From Gordonia rhizosphera NBRC 16068 (GTDB taxonomy: Bacteria; Actinomycetota; Actinomycetes; Mycobacteriales; Mycobacteriaceae): DNA of 49,487 nucleotides. The translations under genes and the position numbers were made by a program. The notes beneath the pieces were generated by a model, which searched no databases, was not told the origin of the DNA, and worked only from the letters and a program-made list of their open reading frames with translations. The stretch lies in the NCBI RefSeq assembly GCF_000298195.1, contig NZ_BAHC01000171.1, positions 1 to 49,487 of the forward strand, read 5' to 3'. Positions 1 through 8,257 of the stretch are shown piece by piece (the first letter of the stretch is position 1; each line of letters opens with the position of its first letter).

Positions 1-2
1 GG

Positions 3-203
3 CTAATCCCGGAGAATCTTCACGTACAGCAGCTGGTCCGGGCGACATGGAACGGGCGCCAGGGGCTCGGCGTGCTGGAACAGCTGGCCGTCGGACCACT
101 GCGCCGCTACGGATTCCGGGACTTTCTCGACGGCGCACCCGCGGAGGCCGAGGGTGTTCGGGAGACCGCCGACGGACACCACAGCGCCCTTTCGGACCTC
201 TGA
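3..203 (+). CDS. C-terminal fragment of an unidentified protein (5' truncated by window)
   Basis: The frame is open from the window edge to a TGA at 201-203, giving 66 residues. Composition is protein-like (start LIPENLHVQQLVRATWNGRQ), without the Arg/Pro excess of the other frames. I do not recognise the family. It converges with the alcohol dehydrogenase gene, and the 21-bp repeat element lies between the two stop codons. The start lies outside the window. Confidence 0.45.
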   Translation, partial: LIPENLHVQQLVRATWNGRQGLGVLEQLAVGPLRRYGFRDFLDGAPAEAEGVRETADGHHSALSDL

Positions 204-281
204 CGCGGGAGAGCCGACGACGCGGGATCACCGCGCCTCGGGGGGTGCCCGAAGATGCTCACCAGCGCTCCCTAGCCCACC

Positions 282-574
282 GTCGACCGTGCGCGCCCAA
301 CCATCGAGCGTGCGCACCGAGACGTCCATCGTGCGCGGCCCGACGTCGACCGTGCGCGCTGGCGCGTCGAGCGTGCGCACCGGCGCCATGAACCCCGCCC
401 AGCAGCGGGCTATGGTCATCCGAGATCTACGGCAGCGGCTTCACCGACAGTACGATCGACGGTGGGGCGTGCACGATCGACGTTCCCGTGAGCACGCTCG
501 ACGCGCAGGTGCGCACGCTCGACACGCAGGTGCGCACGCTCGACGCGCAGGTGCGCACGCTCGACGATCCGGCG
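282..574. repeat. Two opposed arrays of 21-bp repeats between convergent genes
   Basis: The left array has five units starting at 282, 303, 324, 345 and 366 with core GTCGANCGTGCGC. The right array has about six units (449-574) with core GTGCGCACGCTCGAC, which is the reverse complement of the left core. Period is exactly 21 bp in both. Read outward on the minus strand (left) or on the plus strand (right), each unit encodes a heptad like VRTLDAQ or ARTVDVG. A spacer of about 62 bp separates the arrays. The element sits between the stop codons at 203 and 585, so a large hairpin acting as a two-way terminator is plausible. A coding role for the heptads is possible but no ribosome site or convincing start was seen. 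Confidence 0.8.
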
Positions 575-584
575 TCTTCTCGCG

Positions 585-1553
585 TCACATCTCGATCGAG
601 ATCTTGAACTGGCCCGGTTGGGGATTCGCGGCGGCGTGGAAGGCGCCCTCGACGTCTCCGACCCCGAAGACGTGACTCACGTAGGCGTCGCGCAGGCCCG
701 GGTGCTCGGCCAGATAGACGTTCGCGTCCTCAAGGACCCGTCGGCGTTCCAGCGTCGCGCCAGATCGGAGGGTGAGGTTCTTCCGGAGGAAGGTCATCAT
801 GTCGAACGGGTAGACCAGGTCGTCGGGAATCCCGAAGTAGAAGACCTCACCGCCGAATCCGACGGCATCCACACAGTTCTTCATGGTGGTGACCTGGTGA
901 CCCACCGCCTCGACCACGACCTGCGGACGTTCCTTGGCGCGCAGCGAGCCGGCCCAGAGATTCGCGCTCGCGGTGACCACCTCGTCCACACCGAAGGTCG
1001 TGCCCGCGTCGCTCCTGTCCACCCGGTCGACGCCGACGACGTGAAGCGCTCCACGGCTCTTGAGCACATGGCTGAACAGCAATCCGATCGGCCCCTGGCC
1101 GACCACGGCAACCGTCTTTCCCGTGACGTCGTCGAGTTGCTCGGCGGCGTAGAGCACGCAGGCCAGTGGTTGCAGCATCACCGCTGTGGTGGGTGTCAGC
1201 GATGTATCGTAACCGGCCAGTCCGTCGCCGTCGCTGACGATGACCTCGGCGATGGCATCGAAACCCGATGCCCACCCGACGACCAGGTCACCGGTGCGGT
1301 GTTCGGGGTGGTTGCTGGCGATCACCTCGCCGACCACCTCGTGCATCGGGAATCCAGGTGCGCTGGTCACCCACTGGCCCCCATTCTTGGGATGTGGGAA
1401 GGGCGCACCACGGAAGTTGGGTAGGTCGCTGCCGCAGATCGCGCCGGCCTTGGTCGCCAGCAGGACCTGTCCGGGGCCGAGGTCCGCGGCGTCCGGTGCG
1501 GCGACCTCAACCTTCTCGAATCGGTATGGTGCGCTGAGTATCTGGGCCCACAT
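585..1553 (-). CDS. Zinc-type alcohol dehydrogenase (MDR superfamily)
   Basis: 322 residues. It should oxidise or reduce an alcohol/carbonyl with NAD(P) in the cytoplasm. The N-terminal GroES-like half carries the catalytic-zinc cysteine motif CGSDLPNF (about residues 40-47) and GFPMHEVVGEV with the zinc His-Glu pair. The Rossmann motif VGQGPIG lies near residue 150. The four-cysteine structural zinc lobe of classical ADHs is absent, as in several MDR subfamilies. ATG 1553 has GGAGG 8 bp upstream. It is the last gene of a five-gene minus-strand operon (aldolase, ferredoxin, lactonase-like, ferredoxin reductase, ADH), 59 bp after the reductase. Substrate unknown; an alcohol made by the P450s or released by lactone opening fits the context. 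Confidence 0.85.
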   Translation of the reverse strand: MWAQILSAPYRFEKVEVAAPDAADLGPGQVLLATKAGAICGSDLPNFRGAPFPHPKNGGQWVTSAPGFPMHEVVGEVIASNHPEHRTGDLVVGWASGFDAIAEVIVSDGDGLAGYDTSLTPTTAVMLQPLACVLYAAEQLDDVTGKTVAVVGQGPIGLLFSHVLKSRGALHVVGVDRVDRSDAGTTFGVDEVVTASANLWAGSLRAKERPQVVVEAVGHQVTTMKNCVDAVGFGGEVFYFGIPDDLVYPFDMMTFLRKNLTLRSGATLERRRVLEDANVYLAEHPGLRDAYVSHVFGVGDVEGAFHAAANPQPGQFKISIEM

Positions 1554-1612
1554 GGATCAACCCTCCAATCGTCTTCGCCGTGTCCGGCGAGGCTGGTGTC
1601 AACTCGGTCGGC

Positions 1613-2842
1613 TCAGCCGGTGACCACTCCGGACAGCCCCGCATCGGCGAGGGCATCGCTCCACAGCACCGGATTGGTCAGCAGGCGCCGATAGCGAGTC
1701 ACCAGCTTGGCGTGGTTGAATCCGACGGCCGCGACGAGCTGGTCTCCACGCCGGTACAGCGCGACGAATCGCTGGTCCTCAGCCGACCCGTGCGCGATCA
1801 CCGCCTCGTCGAAGTCGAAGGTGGACCCGACCACCTGCAGTTTGTTGTCGTACTGATCCGACCAGACCCACGGCACGGTGGTGAAGGGTTCTGCGCTGCC
1901 GCGGCCGTGTTCGGCCAGCAGGCGCAGGGCGGCATGCCTGCCCTGGCGGATGGCGTTGTCCCAGTGCTCGACCCGGCGGTACTCGCCGAATCGATGGTTC
2001 GGCCACCGGGCAACATCGCCGGCCGCGACGACACGCGGGGCCGCCAGCAACGTGGCGTCGCATTCGACGCCGTTGTCCACCCGAACTCCGCTGTGTTCGA
2101 GCCAGTCGGTGCACGGAGTGACCCCGAGTCCAAGGACCACGACGTCGGCGGCGACGATCGATCCGTCGACGAGTTCGACGGCCTCGACGCGATCGCTGCC
2201 ACGGACCGCCACGACCGACGTCGACGTCGCGATGTCGACACCCCGACGGCGATGCTCGGTGATCACGGCCTCGCCGACCTCGGCGCCCAGCACCCGCTCG
2301 AAAGGTGCATCCTGGGCCTCCAGCAAGCTCACCGCCAGATCGCGCTCCACACAGGCAGCTGCGACCTCGGCGCCGATGAAGCCACCACCGACGATCACCA
2401 CATTCGACGGTCCGCGATCGAGGTCGGCCCGCAGATCGATCGCGTCGTCCAGCGAACGGATGACGTGGACACCCGGCAGGTCGGCACCTCGCAAGGTGCG
2501 GGGCGCCGCCCCGGTGGCGATCACGACACCTCCATCGAACTCTCGAATGGCGCCGTCCTGCAACCGGAGTCGGGGACGACCGGTAAGGCCGAGACCGACG
2601 ACCTTCGTGCCGGTGTGCCAGGTCACCCGGGCGTCGTCCACGGCCTCCAGGCTGCACCGCTCCACGTCCCAAGTGCCCTTGAGGATTTCCTTCGACAGCG
2701 GGGGCCGGTCGTAGGGCAGATGTGGCTCGGCACCGAATACCTCGACACGCGAGACATCGGCGGATTCGACCAGGGTCTGCACGGCCGTGAGACCGGCCAG
2801 GGACGCCCCGACGACCGCAATCGGTGGGACGGTTCCGGTCAT
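1613..2842 (-). CDS. NAD(P)H:ferredoxin reductase, FAD-dependent (rhodocoxin/putidaredoxin reductase family)
   Basis: 409 residues, the usual length for this family. It would pass electrons from NADH through FAD to the small ferredoxins and so to the P450s. Residues 8-17 (IAVVGASLAG) form the FAD-binding Rossmann motif, followed by the family motif LPYDRPPLSKE (about 42-52). A second nucleotide motif, VVIVGGGFIGAE, lies near 148-159. The stretch VVVLGLGVTP and the later AAGDVA are typical FAD contacts. ATG 2842 overlaps the stop of the upstream lactonase-like gene by four bases (ATGA). It is the only ferredoxin reductase in the window, so it probably serves both P450 systems. Confidence 0.9.
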   Translation of the reverse strand: MTGTVPPIAVVGASLAGLTAVQTLVESADVSRVEVFGAEPHLPYDRPPLSKEILKGTWDVERCSLEAVDDARVTWHTGTKVVGLGLTGRPRLRLQDGAIREFDGGVVIATGAAPRTLRGADLPGVHVIRSLDDAIDLRADLDRGPSNVVIVGGGFIGAEVAAACVERDLAVSLLEAQDAPFERVLGAEVGEAVITEHRRRGVDIATSTSVVAVRGSDRVEAVELVDGSIVAADVVVLGLGVTPCTDWLEHSGVRVDNGVECDATLLAAPRVVAAGDVARWPNHRFGEYRRVEHWDNAIRQGRHAALRLLAEHGRGSAEPFTTVPWVWSDQYDNKLQVVGSTFDFDEAVIAHGSAEDQRFVALYRRGDQLVAAVGFNHAKLVTRYRRLLTNPVLWSDALADAGLSGVVTG

Positions 2843-3819
2843 CCCGTGATCCCGTCGAACAACGCGGCCGGCGCCGACACCATCATCGTCTCGATGTCCT
2901 TGTCACCGACCCCGCGTTCCCGCAATCCCGGAAGGATCACGTCGGACACGTGGGTCAACACCCACGTCGGAAAACGCTTGGCGGCGAATCCCGGAGGACC
3001 CCAATCGGAGTACCCCATCGTGTCGTGCGAGAGTCCGATCCGGTCCGCGTAGCCCTCGCTACACAGCGTCGCGACCGTGTCGAGCCGCTCCTCCATGGTC
3101 GTCGTATCAGGGAGGTAGAGCCCGAACCGGTCGAAGCCGGCCATCGATCCGGCGTCCATGATGCTGCGGAGGTAGTCGAGGTCGGCGGTGTCGCCACTGT
3201 GGCCGATGACGACCTTGGTGAGGTCGGCGCCGTATTCGGCCAGGATCTTCTGGATGCGCGGACCGAGTTGATCGGCCGGGTGCGTGTGCACCGTGATCGG
3301 GACACCGGTCTGTCCCGAAGCACACGCCGCGGTGCGCAGGATGCGCTCGTTGTTCTCAGTGATGCCCTCGAGGTCGGTCGCCACCTTGATCGACTGCGCC
3401 TTGACACCCGAGTCTCCGATACCGATCCTGATGTCCCGCAGGAACATCTTGGTCAGGACGTCCTTCTCGGGATCCCGGGTCGCTCGCCGTGCGAGATTGT
3501 AGGGCAGGTAGTCGAAGGTGTAGATGCCCGACGAGACGATGAGGTTGATGTCGACAAGCTCGTTGACCTCTTGCACGAAGTCCATGTCCCGGCCGTGAAA
3601 ATACGCGGTGCAGTCGAGGATCGTGGTGATCCCCCGATCGCGGACAGCCTGCACGGCAGCCGTCACGGTGTTGACAACCTCCGCGCGCGGCAGGCTCCAG
3701 CAGAGCTCGGGATAGAACTTCTCGAACTCCGTGGAGATCGAAATCAGGTGTTCGTGAATGAGCGTGGGACCCAAGTGATCCAGGGCCACCGGCCCTCGGA
3801 CGGTCTCGACGGTCGACAT
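2839..3819 (-). CDS. Phosphotriesterase-family metal hydrolase, probable lactonase
   Basis: 326 residues from ATG 3819, chosen because GAGAGGA stands just upstream; the longer open frame has non-protein composition. All metal ligands of the PTE family are visible: H22 and H24 (IHEHL), K145 as candidate carbamylated lysine (SIKVATD), H178 or H180 (ITVHTHP), H207 (VIGHSGD) and D266 (LSHDTMG). Family members hydrolyse lactones or phosphotriesters with a binuclear metal centre. In a cluster with a Baeyer-Villiger-like monooxygenase, lactone hydrolysis is the more likely role (inference). It is downstream of the ferredoxin gene and overlaps the reductase by four bases. Confidence 0.85.
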   Translation of the reverse strand: MSTVETVRGPVALDHLGPTLIHEHLISISTEFEKFYPELCWSLPRAEVVNTVTAAVQAVRDRGITTILDCTAYFHGRDMDFVQEVNELVDINLIVSSGIYTFDYLPYNLARRATRDPEKDVLTKMFLRDIRIGIGDSGVKAQSIKVATDLEGITENNERILRTAACASGQTGVPITVHTHPADQLGPRIQKILAEYGADLTKVVIGHSGDTADLDYLRSIMDAGSMAGFDRFGLYLPDTTTMEERLDTVATLCSEGYADRIGLSHDTMGYSDWGPPGFAAKRFPTWVLTHVSDVILPGLRERGVGDKDIETMMVSAPAALFDGITG

Positions 3820-3850
3820 CGTATTCCTCTCGCTGGCGCGCGGGTTCGGT

Positions 3851-4042
3851 TCAGGACTCGAGGCGGAGCGCACGTTTCGGGCAGACCCGCACCGCGGATT
3901 CGACCGACGCGTGGTCGTCGGCGACGATCTCCTCGCGCAGTACCCGAAGTTCGTCGTCGTCATCGATCTCGAAGACCGCAGGTGCCTCGATCGCGCAGAC
4001 GCCGTTACCGTCACACAGATCCCAGTCGACAGTGACTTTCAT
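3851..4042 (-). CDS. P450-type single-cluster ferredoxin (CxxNxxC)
   Basis: 63 residues from ATG 4042, which has GAGGAACC directly upstream. It carries an iron-sulfur cluster bound by the motif CDGNGVC (C9 and C15 region) and a distal CPKRA, the C-x5-C-xn-CP pattern of actinobacterial P450 ferredoxins. The middle position that is often His or another residue is Asn here, while the second ferredoxin in the window (9,641) has His. The protein is rich in acidic residues, as usual. It lies between the aldolase and lactonase-like genes and likely partners the P450 at 5,358 across the divergent promoter. Confidence 0.88.
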   Translation of the reverse strand: MKVTVDWDLCDGNGVCAIEAPAVFEIDDDDELRVLREEIVADDHASVESAVRVCPKRALRLES

Positions 4043-4099
4043 GGTTCCTCGTTCGCTCGGTGGTGGCTCGGGACAGATCGCGGGCATGCAGGTGGGTTG

Positions 4100-4867
4100 T
4101 CAGCGGACGTTCCGGAACCGGTCGTTCCAACCGTCGATCCGCCGTGCGCCGACGGACAGACCAGCGCTGAGATAGCCGATGTCGCTACCCATCGTGACCA
4201 GGCGTACCCCGGCCTTGAGGAGTTCCTCGGTGTGCTCGGCGCCCATTCCCGCGACGCCGACGAAGATGCCGTGCGCGTCGGCGGCTGCGACGATCCTCGC
4301 GATGGCCTCGGAGACGACCCGGTTGCCCGGTGTGGCGCCATCGAGTCCCTCCCCGAGCGAGAGCCCCAGGTCCATCGGGCCGACGAAAAGGCCGTCCACT
4401 CCCGGAGTCGCCGCGATGGCCTCGACGTTGTCGAGTCCTTCGACTGTCTCGATCATGACCAGGCAGGTGGTCGACGCGGACGCGGCCTCGACGCCGTAGA
4501 AGTTGCGGATGGGCCCGAAGGAACGGGTGCCGAGCGGCGGATATCTGGTGGCGTCGGCGGCGGCCCGTGCCTGTTCGGGAGTGGAAACCATCGGCACGAC
4601 AACCCCGATCGCACCGAGATCCAATGCCCGCATGATCAGGCTGGGCTCGTTGACCGCGACCCGGACCAGGGTGGCACCGCCGCCGAGTTCTACCGCCTGG
4701 ATCATCGGCAGCAGGTTGCCGGCGTCGATACTTCCGTGCTGCATGTCGAGGAGAATCCAGTCCCACGGCCCGCGCCCGAGCACCTCCGCCGAGATGTTCG
4801 ACGGCGCGGTCATCCAGATGCCATACGTCGGCCGGCCCGCGGCCAGAGCCTTCTGGATGACATTCAT
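4100..4867 (-). CDS. HpcH/HpaI-family aldolase
   Basis: 255 residues, full length for the class II pyruvate-dependent aldolases that cleave 4-hydroxy-2-oxo acids to pyruvate and an aldehyde. Visible family features are WDWILLDMQHG (residues about 35-45), the metal-binding Glu in MIETVEGL and Asp in VGPMDLGLSLG. ATG 4867 has AAGGGG eight bases upstream. It is the first gene of the minus-strand operon, reading away from the divergent control region 4,868-5,112. A role in cleaving a ring-opened hydroxy-keto acid is inference. Confidence 0.87.
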   Translation of the reverse strand: MNVIQKALAAGRPTYGIWMTAPSNISAEVLGRGPWDWILLDMQHGSIDAGNLLPMIQAVELGGGATLVRVAVNEPSLIMRALDLGAIGVVVPMVSTPEQARAAADATRYPPLGTRSFGPIRNFYGVEAASASTTCLVMIETVEGLDNVEAIAATPGVDGLFVGPMDLGLSLGEGLDGATPGNRVVSEAIARIVAAADAHGIFVGVAGMGAEHTEELLKAGVRLVTMGSDIGYLSAGLSVGARRIDGWNDRFRNVR

Positions 4868-5112
4868 CGATACACCCCTTCAATCCGGTCAATCCGCGAC
4901 GGCCCGAGCCGGTGTCGGCCGTCACCATTCTGTCCGCGTGGACACCGGTCTCTCCAATACCACTTTGCATGCCGATCGGTTATGGAGCGGCGGGCGACAT
5001 CCATAACCGTCGGTTATCGCCCCGGTTCTTGGACATACCCGGCGGCGACGGCCCATAGTGTTGCTCGGGCCGCCATTCGTGCGGCCACGGACGACCTCCC
5101 CTGAGGAATCTC
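4868..5112. promoter_or_regulatory. Divergent control region with three inverted repeats
   Basis: 245 bp between two divergent operons. An 8-bp inverted repeat, CCGGTGTC (4,909-4,916) and GACACCGG (4,941-4,948), encloses TGTCC-GCGT-GGACA (4,931-4,944). Further right, ATAACCG-T-CGGTTAT (5,003-5,017) is a perfect 15-bp palindrome, and the same arm occurs at 4,977-4,985 (CGGTTATGG), pairing with CCATAACCG (5,001-5,009). Such repeats are typical operators. The LysR gene at 7,159 is the nearest candidate regulator, but that is inference. Confidence 0.6.
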
Positions 5113-5361
5113 ATGAGTATCGGCGAATCCCCTACCGGGGGGATCGAACGGCGGCCGGCAATCGCCGTGGCAGTGCGCTGCCCGTGCGGGCTCGAGATCA
5201 CCTCCACCACGCCGGAAGACCTTGTCATCGACGTCAACAGGCATCTGACAGAACAGCACCCGCGAGTGGCAGGCCACTACGACGACGATGACATCCTCGC
5301 TCTCTCCTACCCGCGGCCGGTGGCGCCGACCGATCGTGACCGACAAGGAGTCCCACAGTGA
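5113..5361 (+). CDS. Small DUF1059-like protein preceding P450
   Basis: 82 residues. ATG 5113 has GAGGAATCTC just before it. The core (CPCGLEI, then a D-V-N-R-H-x5-H helix with EQHPRV) resembles the DUF1059 family of small soluble proteins of unknown function, which share a CG motif and a C-terminal helix with His. Two cysteines in CPCG could bind metal. The gene overlaps the P450 by four bases, so the two are translationally coupled. The tail after residue 60 is rich in Asp and Pro and looks unstructured. Confidence 0.65.
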   Translation: MSIGESPTGGIERRPAIAVAVRCPCGLEITSTTPEDLVIDVNRHLTEQHPRVAGHYDDDDILALSYPRPVAPTDRDRQGVPQ

Positions 5362-6596
5362 CCCAGACCGTTGACGAGTTCGTGTACGACCCGTTCTCGC
5401 CCGACGTGATGAGCAATCCGCTCCCGTACTACCAGATCCTGCGCGAGCGCTTTCCGGTCTACTACGTGGAGAAGTACGACACCTTCTTCCTCTCGCGTTT
5501 CCAGGACGCCATCGACTTTCTCTCCCAACCCACCAACGTCTTCGTGACCAACGAGGGTTCGGTGTTCAACCGCCCTGAGCTGCTCGAGCATAATGCTGGT
5601 CCCACCATCGACCCTCCGACCAGCCCGATGCTCGGCTCCCATCTCAATTTCGGCGCACCGACCTACGAACTCGTGCGGCAGGCCCACGGCAAGCAGCTCC
5701 GGCCCGGGCATGTGAAGCAGCTCGAACCTTTCATCCGAACGATGGTGCGCAGCAGACTCGACGAGGCCATCGACACGAAGCGATTCGACCTGGTCCACGA
5801 GTTCACCGGCGTCATCGCGGCATCGACGATTTGCCGGCTCTTCCACATCCCGCTCACCGAGGCCACGACCGTCCTGGACAACATCAACGCGATGACCCGC
5901 ACCAACAGCGACGGCTTCATCCGGGCCCCGAAATACCAGATCGCGCTCCTGGAGTATGTCCGTCCCCTCGTTGCCGCGCGCCGCGCGCAGGGCGCCGATG
6001 GAAGCTGGCCTCTCGTCGACGGGATGCTCGATCTCCGGGTGGACGGCCGCGCACTCGGTGACATGGAGATCGCCGCCAACCTGATGTGCGTCATGGTCGG
6101 CGGCACCGAGACACTGCCCAAGGTCGTCGCACACGGGTTGCTCGAACTCAAGCGCCACCCGGATCAACTCGCCGAGGTTCGTTCGGACCTGCCGAACAAC
6201 TGTGCCGTGGCAGCCGAGGAGATGAACCGATTCTGCGGTCCCGCACAGTGGTTCGGACGCACCGCTCGCGAGGAGACGGTCGTCGCCGGCCAGGAGGTCC
6301 AGCCCGGTCAGCGCGTCGTCTACCTGACGCAGTCGGCAAACCGGGATCCCCGCGAGTTCGATGATCCGGACGAATTCCGATGGAACCGGCCGATTCCGCG
6401 GACGCTCGCCTTCGGATTCGGACAGCACTTCTGCATCGGCATCCACCTGGCGAGGCTCGAGGAGCGCATCATCCTCGAAGAGTTCCTCGCACGCGTCGAC
6501 GACTACGACATCGACGTCGACCGGGCGGTTCGTCTCCCGGCAACCTTCCAATGGGGGTACAGCCAGATGCCTATCGTCATCAACAGCACTCTCTGA
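5358..6596 (+). CDS. Cytochrome P450 monooxygenase (first)
   Basis: 412 residues, typical of soluble bacterial class I P450s. The heme loop FGFGQHFCIG is at about 352-361 with Cys359 as thiolate ligand. The K-helix ExxR is EMNR, and the I-helix carries MVGGTETLP, where the usual acid-Thr pair appears as Glu-Thr. It should hydroxylate an organic substrate using electrons from a ferredoxin. It is coupled to the small protein upstream and followed by an SRPBCC protein. Ferredoxin (3,851) and reductase (1,613) lie in the divergent operon. Substrate unknown; a terpenoid-like or alicyclic compound is inference from context. Confidence 0.92.
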   Translation: MTQTVDEFVYDPFSPDVMSNPLPYYQILRERFPVYYVEKYDTFFLSRFQDAIDFLSQPTNVFVTNEGSVFNRPELLEHNAGPTIDPPTSPMLGSHLNFGAPTYELVRQAHGKQLRPGHVKQLEPFIRTMVRSRLDEAIDTKRFDLVHEFTGVIAASTICRLFHIPLTEATTVLDNINAMTRTNSDGFIRAPKYQIALLEYVRPLVAARRAQGADGSWPLVDGMLDLRVDGRALGDMEIAANLMCVMVGGTETLPKVVAHGLLELKRHPDQLAEVRSDLPNNCAVAAEEMNRFCGPAQWFGRTAREETVVAGQEVQPGQRVVYLTQSANRDPREFDDPDEFRWNRPIPRTLAFGFGQHFCIGIHLARLEERIILEEFLARVDDYDIDVDRAVRLPATFQWGYSQMPIVINSTL

Positions 6597-6650
6597 CAAC
6601 CATATTCGGTCACCTCACCGACCAGACCATCATCGAACAGGACGGTTGAA

Positions 6651-7118
6651 GTGGGTATTCTCCAGGTCAGCTCCGAGACAGCGTTTCCCAATAAGCCTGC
6701 GGAGGTCTACGACTTCGTCACCGACCCCCGCAACTGGGTCAGGGTCTATCCGGGGAGCGAAATGATCGAGGGTGTCGAGGAATTGCCTTTGCGTCTGGGC
6801 GATGAATGGCACGAAGCGGGCACCGGTCCGGTCCGGTACACGTGGCGCCTGATCACCGCGGTGCGTCCGTGGCGGTGGGTCTTCCAGTCTGTCGGTAAGC
6901 TCGCGCACAGTCGAGAGGATGGCAGCGGTGGCCACGACGGGATCATGACCATCTCCTACACGTTCTCCTGCCCCGGGGAGGACGTCACCCTGTTCCATCG
7001 CAGCATGACCGTGGAGGTGCCGAAGGGTTCGGATCTACCGCCCGGACTCATCGGGTCATTCGAACCCAAGTACATCGACATCTACCACTCAGCGGTGGCC
7101 AAAGCACTCAACGGGTGA
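6651..7118 (+). CDS. SRPBCC-fold protein (polyketide cyclase/START-like)
   Basis: 155 residues from GTG 6651. The opening (ETAFPNKPAEVYDFVTDP, then W and P-G) is the usual start of SRPBCC proteins, which form a deep hydrophobic pocket for lipid-like ligands. The end (PKYIDIYHSAVAKALNG) fits the long C-terminal helix. The family includes cyclases, aromatases and binding proteins; nothing here fixes a reaction. It follows the P450 by 54 bp and is likely in the same transcript. Confidence 0.72.
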   Translation: MGILQVSSETAFPNKPAEVYDFVTDPRNWVRVYPGSEMIEGVEELPLRLGDEWHEAGTGPVRYTWRLITAVRPWRWVFQSVGKLAHSREDGSGGHDGIMTISYTFSCPGEDVTLFHRSMTVEVPKGSDLPPGLIGSFEPKYIDIYHSAVAKALNG

Positions 7119-7130
7119 CGTGACACCGGA

Positions 7131-7157
7131 CCGCCGACGCAGGAGTGGCATCGGCGG
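7131..7157. terminator. Possible hairpin between convergent genes
   Basis: CCGCCGA (7,131-7,137) pairs with TCGGCGG (7,151-7,157) around a 13-bp loop, in the 40-bp gap between the stops of the SRPBCC and LysR genes. No T-tract follows on either strand, so a terminator role is likely but not certain. Confidence 0.4.
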
Positions 7158-7158
7158 G

Positions 7159-8052
7159 TCATGCGTTCGATGCGGTCTCTGTCACGGACTTCCAGGAATT
7201 CACGATGGCTGCGACGAGATCGCGTACCTCGGAGCGGGATTCGTCTTCCTCCCGCCAGGCGACGCAGTACTCGGCGGGCTCGGCACCCTCGAACGGGACG
7301 AGCGTCACGCCCGGATGCGGATACCATCGCGCCACCGACTCGGTGAAGGCACAGATGCCCAATCCGCTCGCGATACCCACGAGCGTCTCGTCGATCGTCG
7401 TAACCACCCGCGTGCGGACACGGCCAAGGCCCGCACCGCGCGGCGCGGTGACGCCACCGGTCGTGGGAACCATGAAGATAGTCTCACCCGCCAGGTCCTC
7501 GGGCCCGATCGTCGCCCGATCGGCGAGATGGTGGTCCGTCGACATGGCAATGAGTACTTTCTCCGGACCGAGTCGATGACACCGCAGCCCAGTCAGACGA
7601 CCGCCGCGTGGCAACCAGATGAGCCCGACATCGGACTCGCCGTTCTCGACACCGGCTCCATGGTGTGCCCAGTCCACACGACGCAACTCCAGATGAGTCT
7701 CGGGGTGTCGCGCGGCGAAGGATGTGATGATCTGCTTCAGCAGATCCTGTCCCGGCGCGAGCCAGAAGCCGAGCGTGAGTCTGCCCGCAGCAGTGAGCGA
7801 GTTCCGAATCGCGCCGCGCGCCTCCTGGTCGAGGTCGATGATCTGCCGTGCGTAGGGCAGCAGGGACTCACCGGCCTTGGTCAGGGTCACCCCACCGCGA
7901 CCCCGCACGAAGAGTTTCGCATCCAGTTCGCGTTCGAGGCTCGCGATCTGTTTGCTCAGTGCCGGCTGTGTGATGAACAGGATCTCCGCGGCACGCGTGA
8001 AATGGAGTTCCTCGGCGGCCACGACGAAGTAGTGCAGGTCTCTGGTATTCAC
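7159..8052 (-). CDS. LysR-family transcription regulator
   Basis: 297 residues, normal LysR length. The N-terminus (MNTRDLHYFVVAAEELHFTR, then ITQPALSKQIASLERELDAKLF) is the classical winged helix-turn-helix. The C-terminal two-lobed periplasmic-binding-type effector domain follows (LTLGFW, DVGLIWLP, GLGICAF). LysR proteins usually activate a nearby operon when a pathway intermediate binds. The gene is convergent with the P450 operon. Its upstream gap (8,053-8,257) has a palindrome that may be its own site. Confidence 0.9.
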   Translation of the reverse strand: MNTRDLHYFVVAAEELHFTRAAEILFITQPALSKQIASLERELDAKLFVRGRGGVTLTKAGESLLPYARQIIDLDQEARGAIRNSLTAAGRLTLGFWLAPGQDLLKQIITSFAARHPETHLELRRVDWAHHGAGVENGESDVGLIWLPRGGRLTGLRCHRLGPEKVLIAMSTDHHLADRATIGPEDLAGETIFMVPTTGGVTAPRGAGLGRVRTRVVTTIDETLVGIASGLGICAFTESVARWYPHPGVTLVPFEGAEPAEYCVAWREEDESRSEVRDLVAAIVNSWKSVTETASNA

Positions 8053-8131
8053 CGCTCAGTGGTCCTGTTCTCATCGCCGCGTCGGTACGCGGCACACCAT
8101 CACCGATTGCACAACGGGTACCGGACTGAAC

Positions 8132-8144
8132 ATCCTCCGAGGAT
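8132..8144. promoter_or_regulatory. 13-bp palindrome upstream of the LysR gene
   Basis: ATCCTC-C-GAGGAT is a perfect palindrome about 80 bp upstream of the LysR start, in the gap before the P450 stop. It could be an autoregulatory site. No other copy was noticed. Confidence 0.35.
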
Positions 8145-8257
8145 CGCAGCGGGCCTGACCGTAGCCAGCGCCACCGCCTGGGGATGAGAACGTCGCGTGT
8201 CGGCCGACGCCCGGGCCATCGGCGGCTGCGATGCCCGGGACGTCGGTCGACGGCGGG

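Noticed and set aside
282..574. CRISPR array
   Set aside because: The 21-bp units follow each other without unique spacers and change direction in the middle; no cas genes nearby.
154..675. 173-codon plus-strand gene over the repeats
   Set aside because: Composition is shadow-like (repeated HARRAGA), it runs into the ADH 3' end, and no ribosome site is seen.
1580..3052. 490-codon plus-strand open frame
   Set aside because: Antisense to the ferredoxin reductase, which has clear FAD and NAD motifs; no domain in the antisense frame.
5307..6599. 430-codon minus-strand frame opposite the first P450
   Set aside because: The plus strand holds a complete P450 with heme, ExxR and I-helix motifs; the antisense frame has none.
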